DNA of 10,048 nucleotides from Oscillospiraceae bacterium (GTDB lineage Bacteria > Bacillota > Clostridia > Oscillospirales > Ruminococcaceae), in contig JAFTNX010000147.1 of NCBI GenBank assembly GCA_017451665.1, positions 1 through 10,048 of the forward strand. The letters run 5' to 3'. Shown one piece after another: positions 1 to 5,630 of this stretch. The notes below the pieces were generated by a model, which was not told where the DNA came from, did no database searches, and was given only the letters and a program-made list of their open reading frames with translations. Each line of letters begins with the position of its first letter. Positions within the stretch are counted from its first letter, which is position 1. The translations under genes were made by a program, and so were the position numbers.

Positions 1-9
1 GGGGGGCTT

Positions 10-44
10 GGGGGGACAACCTTTCTTCAGAAAGGTTTCTCCCC
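10..44. repeat. GC-flanked hairpin downstream of lysS
   Basis: The arms AACCTTTCT (18-26) and AGAAAGGTT (29-37) pair perfectly. An outer GGGGA (12-16) pairs with TCCCC (40-44) across a small internal loop. It lies about 70 bases past the lysS stop codon. On the lysS strand no run of T follows the stem, so it is not a standard intrinsic terminator. It resembles the hairpin at 2461-2490 in having a C/T-rich arm, a short loop and an A/G-rich arm, so it may be one of a family of intergenic repeats. It could still act as an RNA 3'-end block. Bases 45-111 hold nothing else I can name. Confidence 0.5.
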
Positions 45-111
45 GATAAATTCATATAATATACTTCTATATGGCTATCCACCTTACGTCGAGAGGCAAT
101 AATAAACTATT

Positions 112-1683
112 TTACTTATCCAAACTCTTCATCGTTGGGAAGAGGAGTACGTCACGGATAGCAGGTGAATTTGTAAGGAGCATTACAAGTCTGTCGATAC
201 CGTAGCCGATACCACCCGTTGGTGGCATACCGATTTCAAGTGCTCTGAGGAAGTCCTCGTCAATTCTGTTTGCTTCGTCGTCACCCTGCTTCAAAAGTTC
301 TTCCTGAGCGATAAATCTTTCTCTCTGGTCGATAGGGTCGTTAAGCTCAGAATAAGCGTTACACATTTCCCATGTATTGATGAAAAGCTCAAATCTTTCA
401 ACGTGGTCAGGGTCAGTAGGCTTTTTCTTTGTAAGAGGTGAAATCTCAATCGGATGGTCAGTAATAAATGTTGGCTGAATGAGATGTTCTTCAACAAATT
501 CTTCAAAGAAGAGGTTAAGAATGTCGCCTCTCTTGTGTCTGTCCTCAAACTCAACGTGCTTTTCCTTAGCAATCTTCTTAGCTTCCTCGTCAGTCTTGAT
601 TTCAGCGAAGTCAACACCGGAATACTGCTTTACAGCCTCTGTCATTGTCATTCTTGCAAAAGGCTTTCCCAGGTCGATGATGTGTTCGCCGTATGGAATC
701 TCAGTCTTTCCACAAACTTCAAGAGCGAGGTGTCTGAACATATCTTCAGTAAGTGCCATCATACCCTCGTAGTCTGTGTATGCCTGATAAAGTTCCATAA
801 GAGTAAATTCAGGGTTATGTCTTGCGTCAACGCCTTCGTTTCTGAATACTCTGCCGATTTCGTAAACTCTTTCCATTCCACCAACGATAAGACGCTTCAG
901 GTAAAGCTCAAGAGAAATTCTAAGCTTAACGTCCTCGTCAAGTGCGTTGTAGTGAGTTTCAAAAGGTCTTGCAGCAGCGCCACCAGCGTTTGAAACAAGC
1001 ATAGGAGTTTCAACCTCGATAAAATCTCTTTCATCAAGGTATCTTCTTATAGTAGCGATAATCTTTGAACGCTTTTTGAATGTATCCATAACGTCAGGGT
1101 TACAGATAAGGTCTGTGTATCTCTGACGGTATCTTGTATCCTGGTCCTTGAGACCGTGCCACTTTTCAGGAAGTGGAAGAAGTGACTTTGAAAGCATAAT
1201 AATCTTCTGTGCGTGGAGAGAAATTTCCCCTCTTCTTGTTCTGAAAACAAAGCCTTCAACGCCCACGATATCGCCGATGTCCCACTTTTTGAATTCAGCG
1301 AAATTTTCTTCGCCGATATCGTTCATTCTAACGTAAATCTGCATTCTGTCAGTCTTGTCACGGAGGTCAATGAAGTTAGCCTTACCCATATCTCTCCAGG
1401 ACATAATTCTTCCTGCAACTCTTACAATAGTCTTATTTTCTTCAAGGGCAGCCTTAAAGCCTTCCTCGTCGTCGCCGAACTTTTCCTTAAGCTCAGCTTC
1501 CATAGCTTCATATTCAGCCTTAGCCTTGTCGTTATGAATTGTAACGTCAAACTTAGTAACCTCAAAAGGATTTTTGCCGTTAGCCTTCATATCGTCAAGC
1601 TTTTCAAGTCTTATCTTCTTTAATATATTTATGTCCTGAACTTCTTCTTCAAGCTCAGGTGCATTAAGCATTTCTTCGCTCAT
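112..1683 (-). CDS. lysS: Lysine--tRNA ligase, class II (LysS)
   Basis: Cytoplasmic enzyme that charges tRNA-Lys with lysine using ATP. The 523-residue product has the class II layout: an N-terminal helical extension, an OB-fold anticodon-binding domain at about 87-165, then the catalytic core. Motif 1 is around FIEVETPML (221-229), motif 2 is FRNEGVDARHNPEFT (280-294) and motif 3 is GIGYGIDRL (491-499). The stop is TAA at 112-114. I chose ATG at 1683 because GAAAGGA lies about 8 bases upstream. An in-frame TTG at 1701 would add six residues (MKGIFK) but has no better ribosome binding site. The gene starts 23 bases after greA ends, a common greA-lysS pairing in Firmicutes that implies one transcript. 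Nothing is missing or broken. The length is slightly above the usual 490-510 residues because of an acidic stretch before the OB-fold (near 68-82). Confidence 0.97.
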   Translation of the reverse strand: MSEEMLNAPELEEEVQDINILKKIRLEKLDDMKANGKNPFEVTKFDVTIHNDKAKAEYEAMEAELKEKFGDDEEGFKAALEENKTIVRVAGRIMSWRDMGKANFIDLRDKTDRMQIYVRMNDIGEENFAEFKKWDIGDIVGVEGFVFRTRRGEISLHAQKIIMLSKSLLPLPEKWHGLKDQDTRYRQRYTDLICNPDVMDTFKKRSKIIATIRRYLDERDFIEVETPMLVSNAGGAAARPFETHYNALDEDVKLRISLELYLKRLIVGGMERVYEIGRVFRNEGVDARHNPEFTLMELYQAYTDYEGMMALTEDMFRHLALEVCGKTEIPYGEHIIDLGKPFARMTMTEAVKQYSGVDFAEIKTDEEAKKIAKEKHVEFEDRHKRGDILNLFFEEFVEEHLIQPTFITDHPIEISPLTKKKPTDPDHVERFELFINTWEMCNAYSELNDPIDQRERFIAQEELLKQGDDEANRIDEDFLRALEIGMPPTGGIGYGIDRLVMLLTNSPAIRDVLLFPTMKSLDK

Positions 1684-1706
1684 TTTAAAAATTCCTTTCA
1701 AAAAAA

Positions 1707-2186
1707 TTACTTGCTGATTTCGAGAATTTCAAACTTGAGAATTCCGATAGGTGCAGAAACTTCAATAGTATCTCCTGCCTTCTTCTTGATAGCAGCCTTA
1801 CCGATAGGTGATTCGTCAGAAATCTTACCGTTGTCAGGGTCAGATTCAGTTGAGCCTACGATTGTAAGTGTTTCAACATCGCCTGTTTCAAGGTCCTTGA
1901 GCTTGATGATTGAACCAACACCTACTTCGTGAATAGAAATATCGTCGTCGTCAACTACAACAGCGTTTGAAAGCAAAAAGTCGATTTCGTTGATTCTTGC
2001 TTCAAGCATAGCCTGTTCGTTTTTAGCTTCGTCGTATTCTGCGTTTTCAGAAAGGTCACCGAATGAACGTGCTTCTTTAAGCTTCTGAGCAACTTCACTT
2101 CTTCTTATGGTAACCAGATAATCTCTTTCTTCTTCGAGCTTTGCGTAACCAGCTTTGGAAACTGTATTTGTCTTTGAATTTGACAT
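1707..2186 (-). CDS. greA: Transcription elongation factor GreA
   Basis: GreA enters the secondary channel of RNA polymerase and stimulates cleavage of backtracked RNA, rescuing stalled complexes. The 159-residue protein has normal family length. An N-terminal coiled coil (about 10-78) carries the tip motif GDLSENAEY (43-51), whose acidic residues D44 and E47 correspond to the Mg-coordinating pair. A C-terminal FKBP-like domain (about 84-158) contains the typical ISDESPIGKA stretch (122-131). The start ATG at 2186 is preceded by AAAGGAG with about 7 bases of spacing. A consensus sigma-A promoter lies 60-90 bases upstream. lysS follows 23 bases downstream on the same strand, so greA is probably the first gene of a two-gene operon. 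No anomalies. Confidence 0.97.
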   Translation of the reverse strand: MSNSKTNTVSKAGYAKLEEERDYLVTIRRSEVAQKLKEARSFGDLSENAEYDEAKNEQAMLEARINEIDFLLSNAVVVDDDDISIHEVGVGSIIKLKDLETGDVETLTIVGSTESDPDNGKISDESPIGKAAIKKKAGDTIEVSAPIGILKFEILEISK

Positions 2187-2247
2187 ATAGACAACTCCTT
2201 TAAAATTTTATTTTTATCTTTTAGAAAATACAATACTTCAATCTACA

Positions 2248-2276
2248 ATTATATCCGATTTTAAAGCGTTTGTCAA
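2248..2276 (-). promoter_or_regulatory. Sigma-A promoter of greA-lysS
   Basis: Reading the minus strand, TTGACA (2276-2271) and TATAAT (2253-2248) are separated by exactly 17 bases, a perfect match to the housekeeping consensus. Transcription should begin near 2241, giving an untranslated leader of about 55 bases. No riboswitch or attenuator is visible in that leader. Confidence 0.85.
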
Positions 2277-2323
2277 GCAAAAAACACTGAAGTGCAGATA
2301 AAGCTTTTAATTAAGATTATATT

Positions 2324-2407
2324 GAGGTAGTCACAATGTGGTGATTTGTTTAGGAGGTCGCAACGTGATGAAGGCTTTTTGTTTAGGAAACCGCACAGTG
2401 GTGAAGG
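2324..2407. repeat. Three degenerate direct-repeat units
   Basis: Three imperfect units follow one another, aligned on GTCACAATGTGGTGAT (2330-2345), GTCGCAACGTGATGAAGG (2357-2374) and ACCGCACAGTGGTGAAGG (2390-2407). The last two are each preceded by GTTTAGGA. The spacing is 27 then 33 bases. Read on the minus strand they yield a repetitive peptide (CGFLNKKPSSRCDLLNKSP and similar) in an open frame at 2273-2512. I see no ribosome binding site and no recognisable protein for it, so I treat it as non-coding repeat DNA. Confidence 0.6.
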
Positions 2408-2420
2408 GGCGTTGCCCCTT
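2404..2420. repeat. GC-rich short hairpin
   Basis: AAGGGGC (2404-2410) pairs perfectly with GCCCCTT (2414-2420) around a GTT loop. It directly follows the third repeat unit at 2390-2407 and belongs to the same hairpin-rich block. No T run follows on either strand, so a terminator role is not supported. Confidence 0.5.
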
Positions 2421-2426
2421 AGACCA

Positions 2427-2443
2427 TTTTGTTTTGGAATAAA
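2427..2443 (+). repeat. 17-base direct repeat, copy 1
   Basis: The 17 bases TTTTGTTTTGGAATAAA occur here and again at 5599-5615 on the same strand. Both copies sit just after a GC-rich hairpin and ahead of further hairpins in an intergenic region. The shared sequence suggests the two regions are built from the same modules. Confidence 0.5.
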
Positions 2444-2460
2444 GTTTGTGGTAAACCCCA

Positions 2461-2490
2461 CCACCTTTTTCTCTTGAAAGAAAAAGGTGG
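2461..2490. repeat. 12-bp perfect hairpin
   Basis: CCACCTTTTTCT (2461-2472) pairs with AGAAAAAGGTGG (2479-2490) around a 6-base loop. The stem is strong but no T tract follows on either strand. It resembles the hairpin near the window start (18-37). The hairpin lies more than 180 bases upstream of the greA promoter, in the divergent gap between greA and serC. Confidence 0.6.
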
Positions 2491-2502
2491 GAAAAAGTTC
2501 AA

Positions 2503-2602
2503 GTCTGCACATACTCCGTCAATGCACGAGGCCGTAAAATGCCTTAAAAGCTGAAATACATTTTACAGACCCCTTAGCATTTCCTCCGATAGTTGTGCAG
2601 AC
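2503..2602. repeat. 100-base nested inverted repeat
   Basis: The outer arms GTCTGCACA (2503-2511) and TGTGCAGAC (2594-2602) are perfect complements. Inside, AATGC (2521-2525) can pair with GCATT (2577-2581), and GTAAAATG (2534-2541) with CATTTTAC (2559-2566). GAGG just before the inner stem can pair with CCTT just after it. All arms are collinear, so one long interrupted hairpin would form if the region is transcribed. It could be a structured RNA, a small non-autonomous repeat element or a decayed palindrome. No coding capacity is evident. Confidence 0.5.
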
Positions 2603-2663
2603 GGTTGGGGCAACAAATTCTGTTCGCCTATTCCTTTATTATTTTACTAAGCCCAAACAAACT

Positions 2664-2747
2664 GGGAGAAATTTTCGGTTTGTGAAACAAATCGCTGACA
2701 TCGTCAGCGAAGAAAATTTACTCCCGACGCTTGCTTTGTCAAGCGTC
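2664..2747 (+). ncRNA. Candidate three-way-junction RNA plus hairpin
   Basis: A closing stem pairs GGGAG-AAATTTTC (2664-2676) with GAAAATTT-a-CTCCC (2712-2725), leaving one bulged A. Inside it are two small hairpins: GTTTGT/ACAAAT (2678-2683 with 2687-2692, one G-T pair) and CGCTGAC/GTCAGCG (2693-2699 with 2703-2709). A further perfect hairpin follows directly, GACGCTTG/CAAGCGTC (2726-2733 with 2740-2747). CTCCC (2721-2725) could instead pair with a later GGGAG (2758-2762), giving two exclusive folds. The strand is unproven because inverted repeats fold either way. I give plus because a T-rich terminator follows at 2820-2852. I do not recognise a known RNA family. Confidence 0.4.
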
Positions 2748-2815
2748 AATGCCCGATGGGAGCTTTCGTTTAAAAAAGTACGAAGTTTCATTTGTTGTGG
2801 TCTGCTCAATACAAT

Positions 2816-2912
2816 AAAAAAGAGTAGGAAAAATTCCTACTCTTAATTTTTTAAAATCCGTCGGCGTAGCCGACACCTCAATTGTCAATTGTCAATTGTC
2901 AACTGTCAATTG
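2816..2912 (+). repeat. Composite intergenic repeat, copy A
   Basis: Four modules occur in order: an A run, a terminator hairpin (2820-2852), a small hairpin GTCGGC-gta-GCCGAC (2860-2874), the linker ACACCT, and 4.7 copies of the heptamer AATTGTC (2880-2912, one unit AACTGTC). The same order, spacing and copy number recur at 5631-5727. The small hairpin differs between copies by paired changes that keep the stem. Read on the minus strand the heptamers contain repeated TTGACA, the -35 hexamer, but no -10 sits at the right distance. I infer a repeat family; the copies in this window do not show how it spreads. Confidence 0.7.
2820..2852. terminator. Intrinsic terminator in composite repeat A
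   Basis: AAGAGTAGGAA (2820-2830) pairs perfectly with TTCCTACTCTT (2834-2844), followed by AATTTTTT. An A run precedes the stem, so it could work in both directions. It lies between two divergent genes (greA and serC), where neither gene needs a terminator. It would end plus-strand transcription arising in 2.3-2.8 kb, or insulate serC from it. Confidence 0.75.
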
Positions 2913-2955
2913 AACGTAATCCTGTATTTTATTGTTAAAAATTTCTCGGATTCTA

Positions 2956-2984
2956 TTGACTTATTTAAAAGAAAGTTATATAAT
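2956..2984 (+). promoter_or_regulatory. Sigma-A promoter of serC
   Basis: TTGACT (2956-2961) and TATAAT (2979-2984) are separated by 17 bases. Transcription should start near 2991, giving a leader of about 67 bases before the ATG at 3058. The leader is too short for a T-box and shows only a weak hairpin (GCTTTT with AAAAGC, about 2995-3022). Confidence 0.85.
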
Positions 2985-3057
2985 TATTCTATGAGCTTTT
3001 TATCTTGCTAAAAGGTAAAAGCAACAATTTTTAATCGTTATTATGGAGGTAATCACA

Positions 3058-4137
3058 ATGGGCAGAGTTTACAATTTCAGCGCAGGTCCTGCTGTTCTTC
3101 CTGAAGAAGTTCTCAGAGAAGCAGCTGACGAAATGCTTGACTACAAGGGCACAGGTATGTCCGTAATGGAAATGTCACACCGTTCAAAGGCTTATGATAC
3201 AATCATCAAGGAGGCTGAACAGGACCTTCGTGACATCATGAATATTCCAGACAACTACAAGGTGCTTTTCCTTCAGGGTGGTGCATCACAGCAGTTTGCT
3301 GCAGTACCAATGAACCTTATGAAGAACAAGAAGGCAGCTTACATAATCACAGGTCAGTGGGCTAAGAAGGCTTACCAGGAAGCTCAGATGTACGGCGAAG
3401 CAGTAGCAGTAGCTTCATCAGCTGATAAGACATTCTCATACATTCCTGACTGCTCAAATCTTGACATTCCTGAAGATGCAGACTATGTTTACATCTGTGA
3501 AAACAATACAATCTACGGAACAAAGTTCTGGGAACTTCCTGATACAAAGGGTAAGGACCTTGTAGCTGACGTTTCATCATGCTTCCTTTCAGAACCAGTT
3601 GACGTTTCTAAGTACGCTGTAATTTACGGTGGTGTACAGAAGAACGTAGGTCCTGCAGGTGTTGTTATCGCAATCGTAAGAGAAGACCTCATTACAGATG
3701 ACGTTCTCCCAGGCACACCAACAATGCTCAAGTGGAAGACACAGGCTGACAATGATTCACTTTACAACACACCACCATGCTACGGTATCTATATCTGTGG
3801 TAAGGTATTCAAGTGGATTAAGAAGATGGGCGGTCTTGAAGCTATGAAGGCTCACAACGAAAAGAAGGCTGCTATCCTTTACGATTTCCTCGACCAGAGC
3901 AAGATGTTCAAGGGTACTGTTGACAAGAAGGACAGAAGCCTTATGAACGTTCCATTCGTAACAGGCAACGACGAACTCGACGCTAAGTTCATCAAGGAAT
4001 CAAAGGCTGCCGGCTTTGAAAACCTCAAGGGACACCGTTCAGTTGGTGGTATGCGTGCTTCAATCTACAACGCTATGCCAATCGAAGGCGTTGAAAAGCT
4101 TGTTGCATTCATGAAGAAGTTCGAAGAAGACAACTAA
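3058..4137 (+). CDS. serC: Phosphoserine aminotransferase (SerC)
   Basis: PLP enzyme that converts 3-phosphohydroxypyruvate and glutamate to O-phosphoserine and 2-oxoglutarate, the second step of serine synthesis. It may also act in pyridoxine synthesis, as in other bacteria. The 359 residues match the usual 360. Visible landmarks are the N-terminal NFSAGPAVLP (6-15), the phosphate-binding GGASQQF (74-80), the PLP lysine K195 within YGGVQKNVGPAG (190-201), and the C-terminal GHRSVGGMRAS (325-335). I chose ATG at 3058 because GGAGGT (3045-3050) sits 7 bases upstream. An earlier in-frame ATG at 3043 overlaps that site and would add MEVIT. Lysine is nearly always AAG here, hinting at high expression. 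serA lies 219 bases downstream on the same strand. The phosphatase step (SerB) is not in this window. Confidence 0.97.
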   Translation: MGRVYNFSAGPAVLPEEVLREAADEMLDYKGTGMSVMEMSHRSKAYDTIIKEAEQDLRDIMNIPDNYKVLFLQGGASQQFAAVPMNLMKNKKAAYIITGQWAKKAYQEAQMYGEAVAVASSADKTFSYIPDCSNLDIPEDADYVYICENNTIYGTKFWELPDTKGKDLVADVSSCFLSEPVDVSKYAVIYGGVQKNVGPAGVVIAIVREDLITDDVLPGTPTMLKWKTQADNDSLYNTPPCYGIYICGKVFKWIKKMGGLEAMKAHNEKKAAILYDFLDQSKMFKGTVDKKDRSLMNVPFVTGNDELDAKFIKESKAAGFENLKGHRSVGGMRASIYNAMPIEGVEKLVAFMKKFEEDN

Positions 4138-4153
4138 AACCCTAACGGTTTTA
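4135..4153 (+). other. Short inverted repeat starting at the serC stop codon
   Basis: TAAAACC, beginning with the TAA stop (4135-4141), pairs with GGTTTTA (4147-4153) around a 5-base loop. No T tract follows, so it is not a classic terminator. It parallels the longer stop-spanning palindromes of serA and lexA. Confidence 0.4.
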
Positions 4154-4155
4154 CC

Positions 4156-4266
4156 GACCTCGCCTTTTTACTCATTTGCGAAGGTCAATGCTTTTGAGTG
4201 ACTGGCGTATGTATCTCCTTACGGAGCTACTCGGCTCACTTAATGTTCGCCTTAAATAGAGCGAAC
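4156..4266 (+). other. Structured serC-serA intergenic segment, possible pseudoknot
   Basis: GACCTCGC (4156-4163) pairs with GCG-a-AGGTC (4178-4186) with one bulged A. ACTCA in its loop (4170-4174) can pair with TGAGT downstream (4195-4199), the topology of an H-type pseudoknot. Further hairpins are CTCC-ttac-GGAG (4215-4226) and GTTCGC/GCGAAC (4245-4250 with 4261-4266). It lies between serC and the likely serA promoter, so it would be part of the serC 3' untranslated region. I do not recognise a riboswitch family. Confidence 0.35.
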
Positions 4267-4280
4267 AGAAGGCTTATAAT
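4252..4280 (+). promoter_or_regulatory. Possible internal promoter for serA
   Basis: A perfect TATAAT lies at 4275-4280. The best -35 at 17 bases is TTAAAT (4252-4257), only a partial match. If used, transcription would start near 4287, just before the 4292-4321 hairpin, so serA could be expressed apart from serC. Confidence 0.45.
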
Positions 4281-4291
4281 AAAAAACTTAT

Positions 4292-4325
4292 CTTAACACT
4301 CTCTTCAAAGAGGGTGTTAAGTTTT
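4292..4325 (+). terminator. Hairpin between serC and serA
   Basis: CTTAACACTCTCT (4292-4304) pairs with AGAGGGTGTTAAG (4309-4321) over 13 bp with one G-T pair and a TCAA loop, then TTTT and a long A run. It can serve as a modest terminator for serC. On the minus strand the stem is followed by a better T run (AAAAAA at 4281-4286). If the promoter at 4252-4280 is active, this would be the 5' end of serA mRNA and might stabilise it or attenuate it. Confidence 0.55.
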
Positions 4326-4356
4326 AAAAAAAATAATATGAAAGGTTGTTATTACG

Positions 4357-5502
4357 ATGTATAATATTCTTACACTTAATAAGATTGCAGCTATCGGAAC
4401 AAACAAGTTTGATACTGCTAAATACACAATTACAGACGATTGCGCTACTCCTGACGCAATTATGGTGCGTTCAGCTAAGATGCACGATATGGAATTTGCT
4501 CCTAACCTCCTTGCTATCGCAAGAGCAGGCGCAGGCGTAAACAACATTCCTGTTGAAGATTGTGCTGAAAAGGGTATCGTTGTTTTCAACACACCTGGTG
4601 CAAACGCAAACGCTGTTAAGGAACTCGCTATCTGCGGACTTCTCCTTGCTTCAAGAAAGGTTCCTGAGGCTATCAACTGGGCTCAGACACTTAAGGGCAA
4701 CGGTGACGAAGTTGGAAAGATGGTTGAAAAGGGCAAGAGCAACTTTGCAGGTTGCGAAATCATGGGCAAGACTCTTGGTCTTATCGGTCTTGGCGCTATC
4801 GGTGGAAAGCTTGCTAACATTGCTATTTCTCTCGGTATGAACGTTATTGGTTACGACCCATTCCTTTCAGTAGGCGCTGCTCTCAACCTCAAGCCACAGG
4901 TTAAGGTTACTGCTAACATCAACGACATTTATGCAAACAGTGATTACATTTCACTCCACCTCCCATACAACGCTGAAACAAAGAACACAATCAACAAGGA
5001 TACACTTGCACTCTGCAAGGACGGAGTAAGACTCTTAAACTTCGCAAGAGGCGAACTTGTTAACGGTGCTGACATTGTTGAAGCTGTAAACAGTGGTAAG
5101 GTTGCAAGATACGTTGTTGACTTCCCAAGCGATGAAGTTCTTGGTGTTGACAATATCGTTGCTATCCCACACCTCGGTGCATCTTCAGAAGAATCAGAAG
5201 ACAACTGTGCAGTTATGGCTGCTGATGAACTTATCGAATACATCGAAAGAGGAACAATCAAGAACAGCGTAAACTTCCCTAATGCTGAACTTGCAAAGAC
5301 AGGAAACGCTCTCGTTTGCGTACTCCACAAGAATGTTCCTGCTGTACTTACACAGGTTACAGGTGCTGTTAAGGGCAACGTTGAAAACCTCGTAAACAAG
5401 TCAAAGAAGGATTGGGCTTACACAATGCTCGACGTAAACGGCGATGTTGACGTTGACGCTATCAAGGCTATCGACGGCGTTGTTGGAGTAAGAGTTATTT
5501 AA
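4357..5502 (+). CDS. serA: D-3-phosphoglycerate dehydrogenase (SerA)
   Basis: Catalyses NAD-dependent oxidation of 3-phosphoglycerate to 3-phosphohydroxypyruvate, the first committed step of serine synthesis. The substrate is supplied by glycolysis and the product goes to SerC. The 381-residue protein is the short form. The substrate-binding segment includes ARAGAGVNNIP (55-65). A Rossmann fold starts at GLIGLGAIGG (141-150) with D168 ending the second strand. The catalytic set is R231 (FARGEL), E260 (PSDEV) and H272 (PHLGASS). A C-terminal ACT domain (about 317-381) has LHKNVPAVLT, where H324 and N326 match the serine-contacting His and Asn of the E. coli enzyme and the usual Gly after VP is Ala. 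Serine feedback inhibition is therefore plausible, not shown. The ATG at 4357 follows AAAGG at 4341-4345. A related 2-hydroxyacid dehydrogenase is possible in principle, but the serC neighbour argues for SerA. Confidence 0.93.
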   Translation: MYNILTLNKIAAIGTNKFDTAKYTITDDCATPDAIMVRSAKMHDMEFAPNLLAIARAGAGVNNIPVEDCAEKGIVVFNTPGANANAVKELAICGLLLASRKVPEAINWAQTLKGNGDEVGKMVEKGKSNFAGCEIMGKTLGLIGLGAIGGKLANIAISLGMNVIGYDPFLSVGAALNLKPQVKVTANINDIYANSDYISLHLPYNAETKNTINKDTLALCKDGVRLLNFARGELVNGADIVEAVNSGKVARYVVDFPSDEVLGVDNIVAIPHLGASSEESEDNCAVMAADELIEYIERGTIKNSVNFPNAELAKTGNALVCVLHKNVPAVLTQVTGAVKGNVENLVNKSKKDWAYTMLDVNGDVDVDAIKAIDGVVGVRVI

Positions 5503-5524
5503 TCAAACGGCACGTTTGATTAAA
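5498..5524 (+). repeat. Perfect 12-bp inverted repeat spanning the serA stop
   Basis: TTTAATCAAACG (5498-5509) and CGTTTGATTAAA (5513-5524) pair perfectly around GCA. The serA TAA stop (5500-5502) lies inside the left arm. No T tract follows. The right arm runs directly into AATTGACAATGGACA, the reverse complement of the heptamer array type found at 5695-5727. Confidence 0.7.
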
Positions 5525-5573
5525 TTGACAATGGACATAGCTCGCTTGCGAGATATATGACAACTTGACAGTT
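5523..5573 (+). repeat. Interrupted heptamer repeats with small hairpin
   Basis: AATTGAC and AATGGAC (5523-5536) are heptamers of the AATTGTC family in reverse orientation. A perfect CTCGC-tt-GCGAG hairpin (5541-5552) follows, then further diverged units (ATGACAA, CTTGACA). It looks like a decayed or interrupted relative of the arrays at 2880-2912 and 5695-5727. Confidence 0.45.
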
Positions 5574-5607
5574 AAAGCGTACGGAAATTCCGTACGCTTT
5601 TTGTTTT
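5574..5607 (+). terminator. Intrinsic terminator of serA
   Basis: AAAGCGTACGG (5574-5584) pairs perfectly with CCGTACGCTTT (5590-5600) around AAATT. The tract TTGTTTT follows. It lies 72 bases past the serA stop and is the best candidate for ending the serine transcript. Confidence 0.85.
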
Positions 5608-5615
5608 GGAATAAA
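5599..5615 (+). repeat. 17-base direct repeat, copy 2
   Basis: Identical to TTTTGTTTTGGAATAAA at 2427-2443. Here its first bases are the T tract of the serA terminator. Confidence 0.5.
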
Positions 5616-5630
5616 AATTGGCAGGCAACA

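Noticed and set aside
1684..1701. Upstream TTG start of lysS
   Set aside because: The six extra codons contain the GAAAGGA that serves the ATG at 1683, so the shorter form is better supported.
2273..2512. Minus-strand open frame of 79 codons with a repetitive peptide
   Set aside because: Its repetitiveness comes from the DNA repeat at 2324-2407, it starts just before a hairpin, it overlaps the greA promoter, and no ribosome binding site precedes it.
2595..2846. Open frame of 83 codons between greA and serC
   Set aside because: It starts at GTG without a ribosome binding site, runs through the candidate RNA stems and ends inside the terminator hairpin. The peptide resembles no family I know.
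2880..2912. CRISPR-like direct repeats
   Set aside because: The units are 7 bases, directly abutting and without spacers, and no cas gene is near.
4138..4356. T-box or serine/glycine riboswitch before serA
   Set aside because: No T-box AGGGTGGNACCGCG-type antiterminator bulge or glycine-riboswitch core could be found.
4317..5399. Minus-strand open frames across serA
   Set aside because: They are shadows of a strongly supported dehydrogenase gene and have no start signals.
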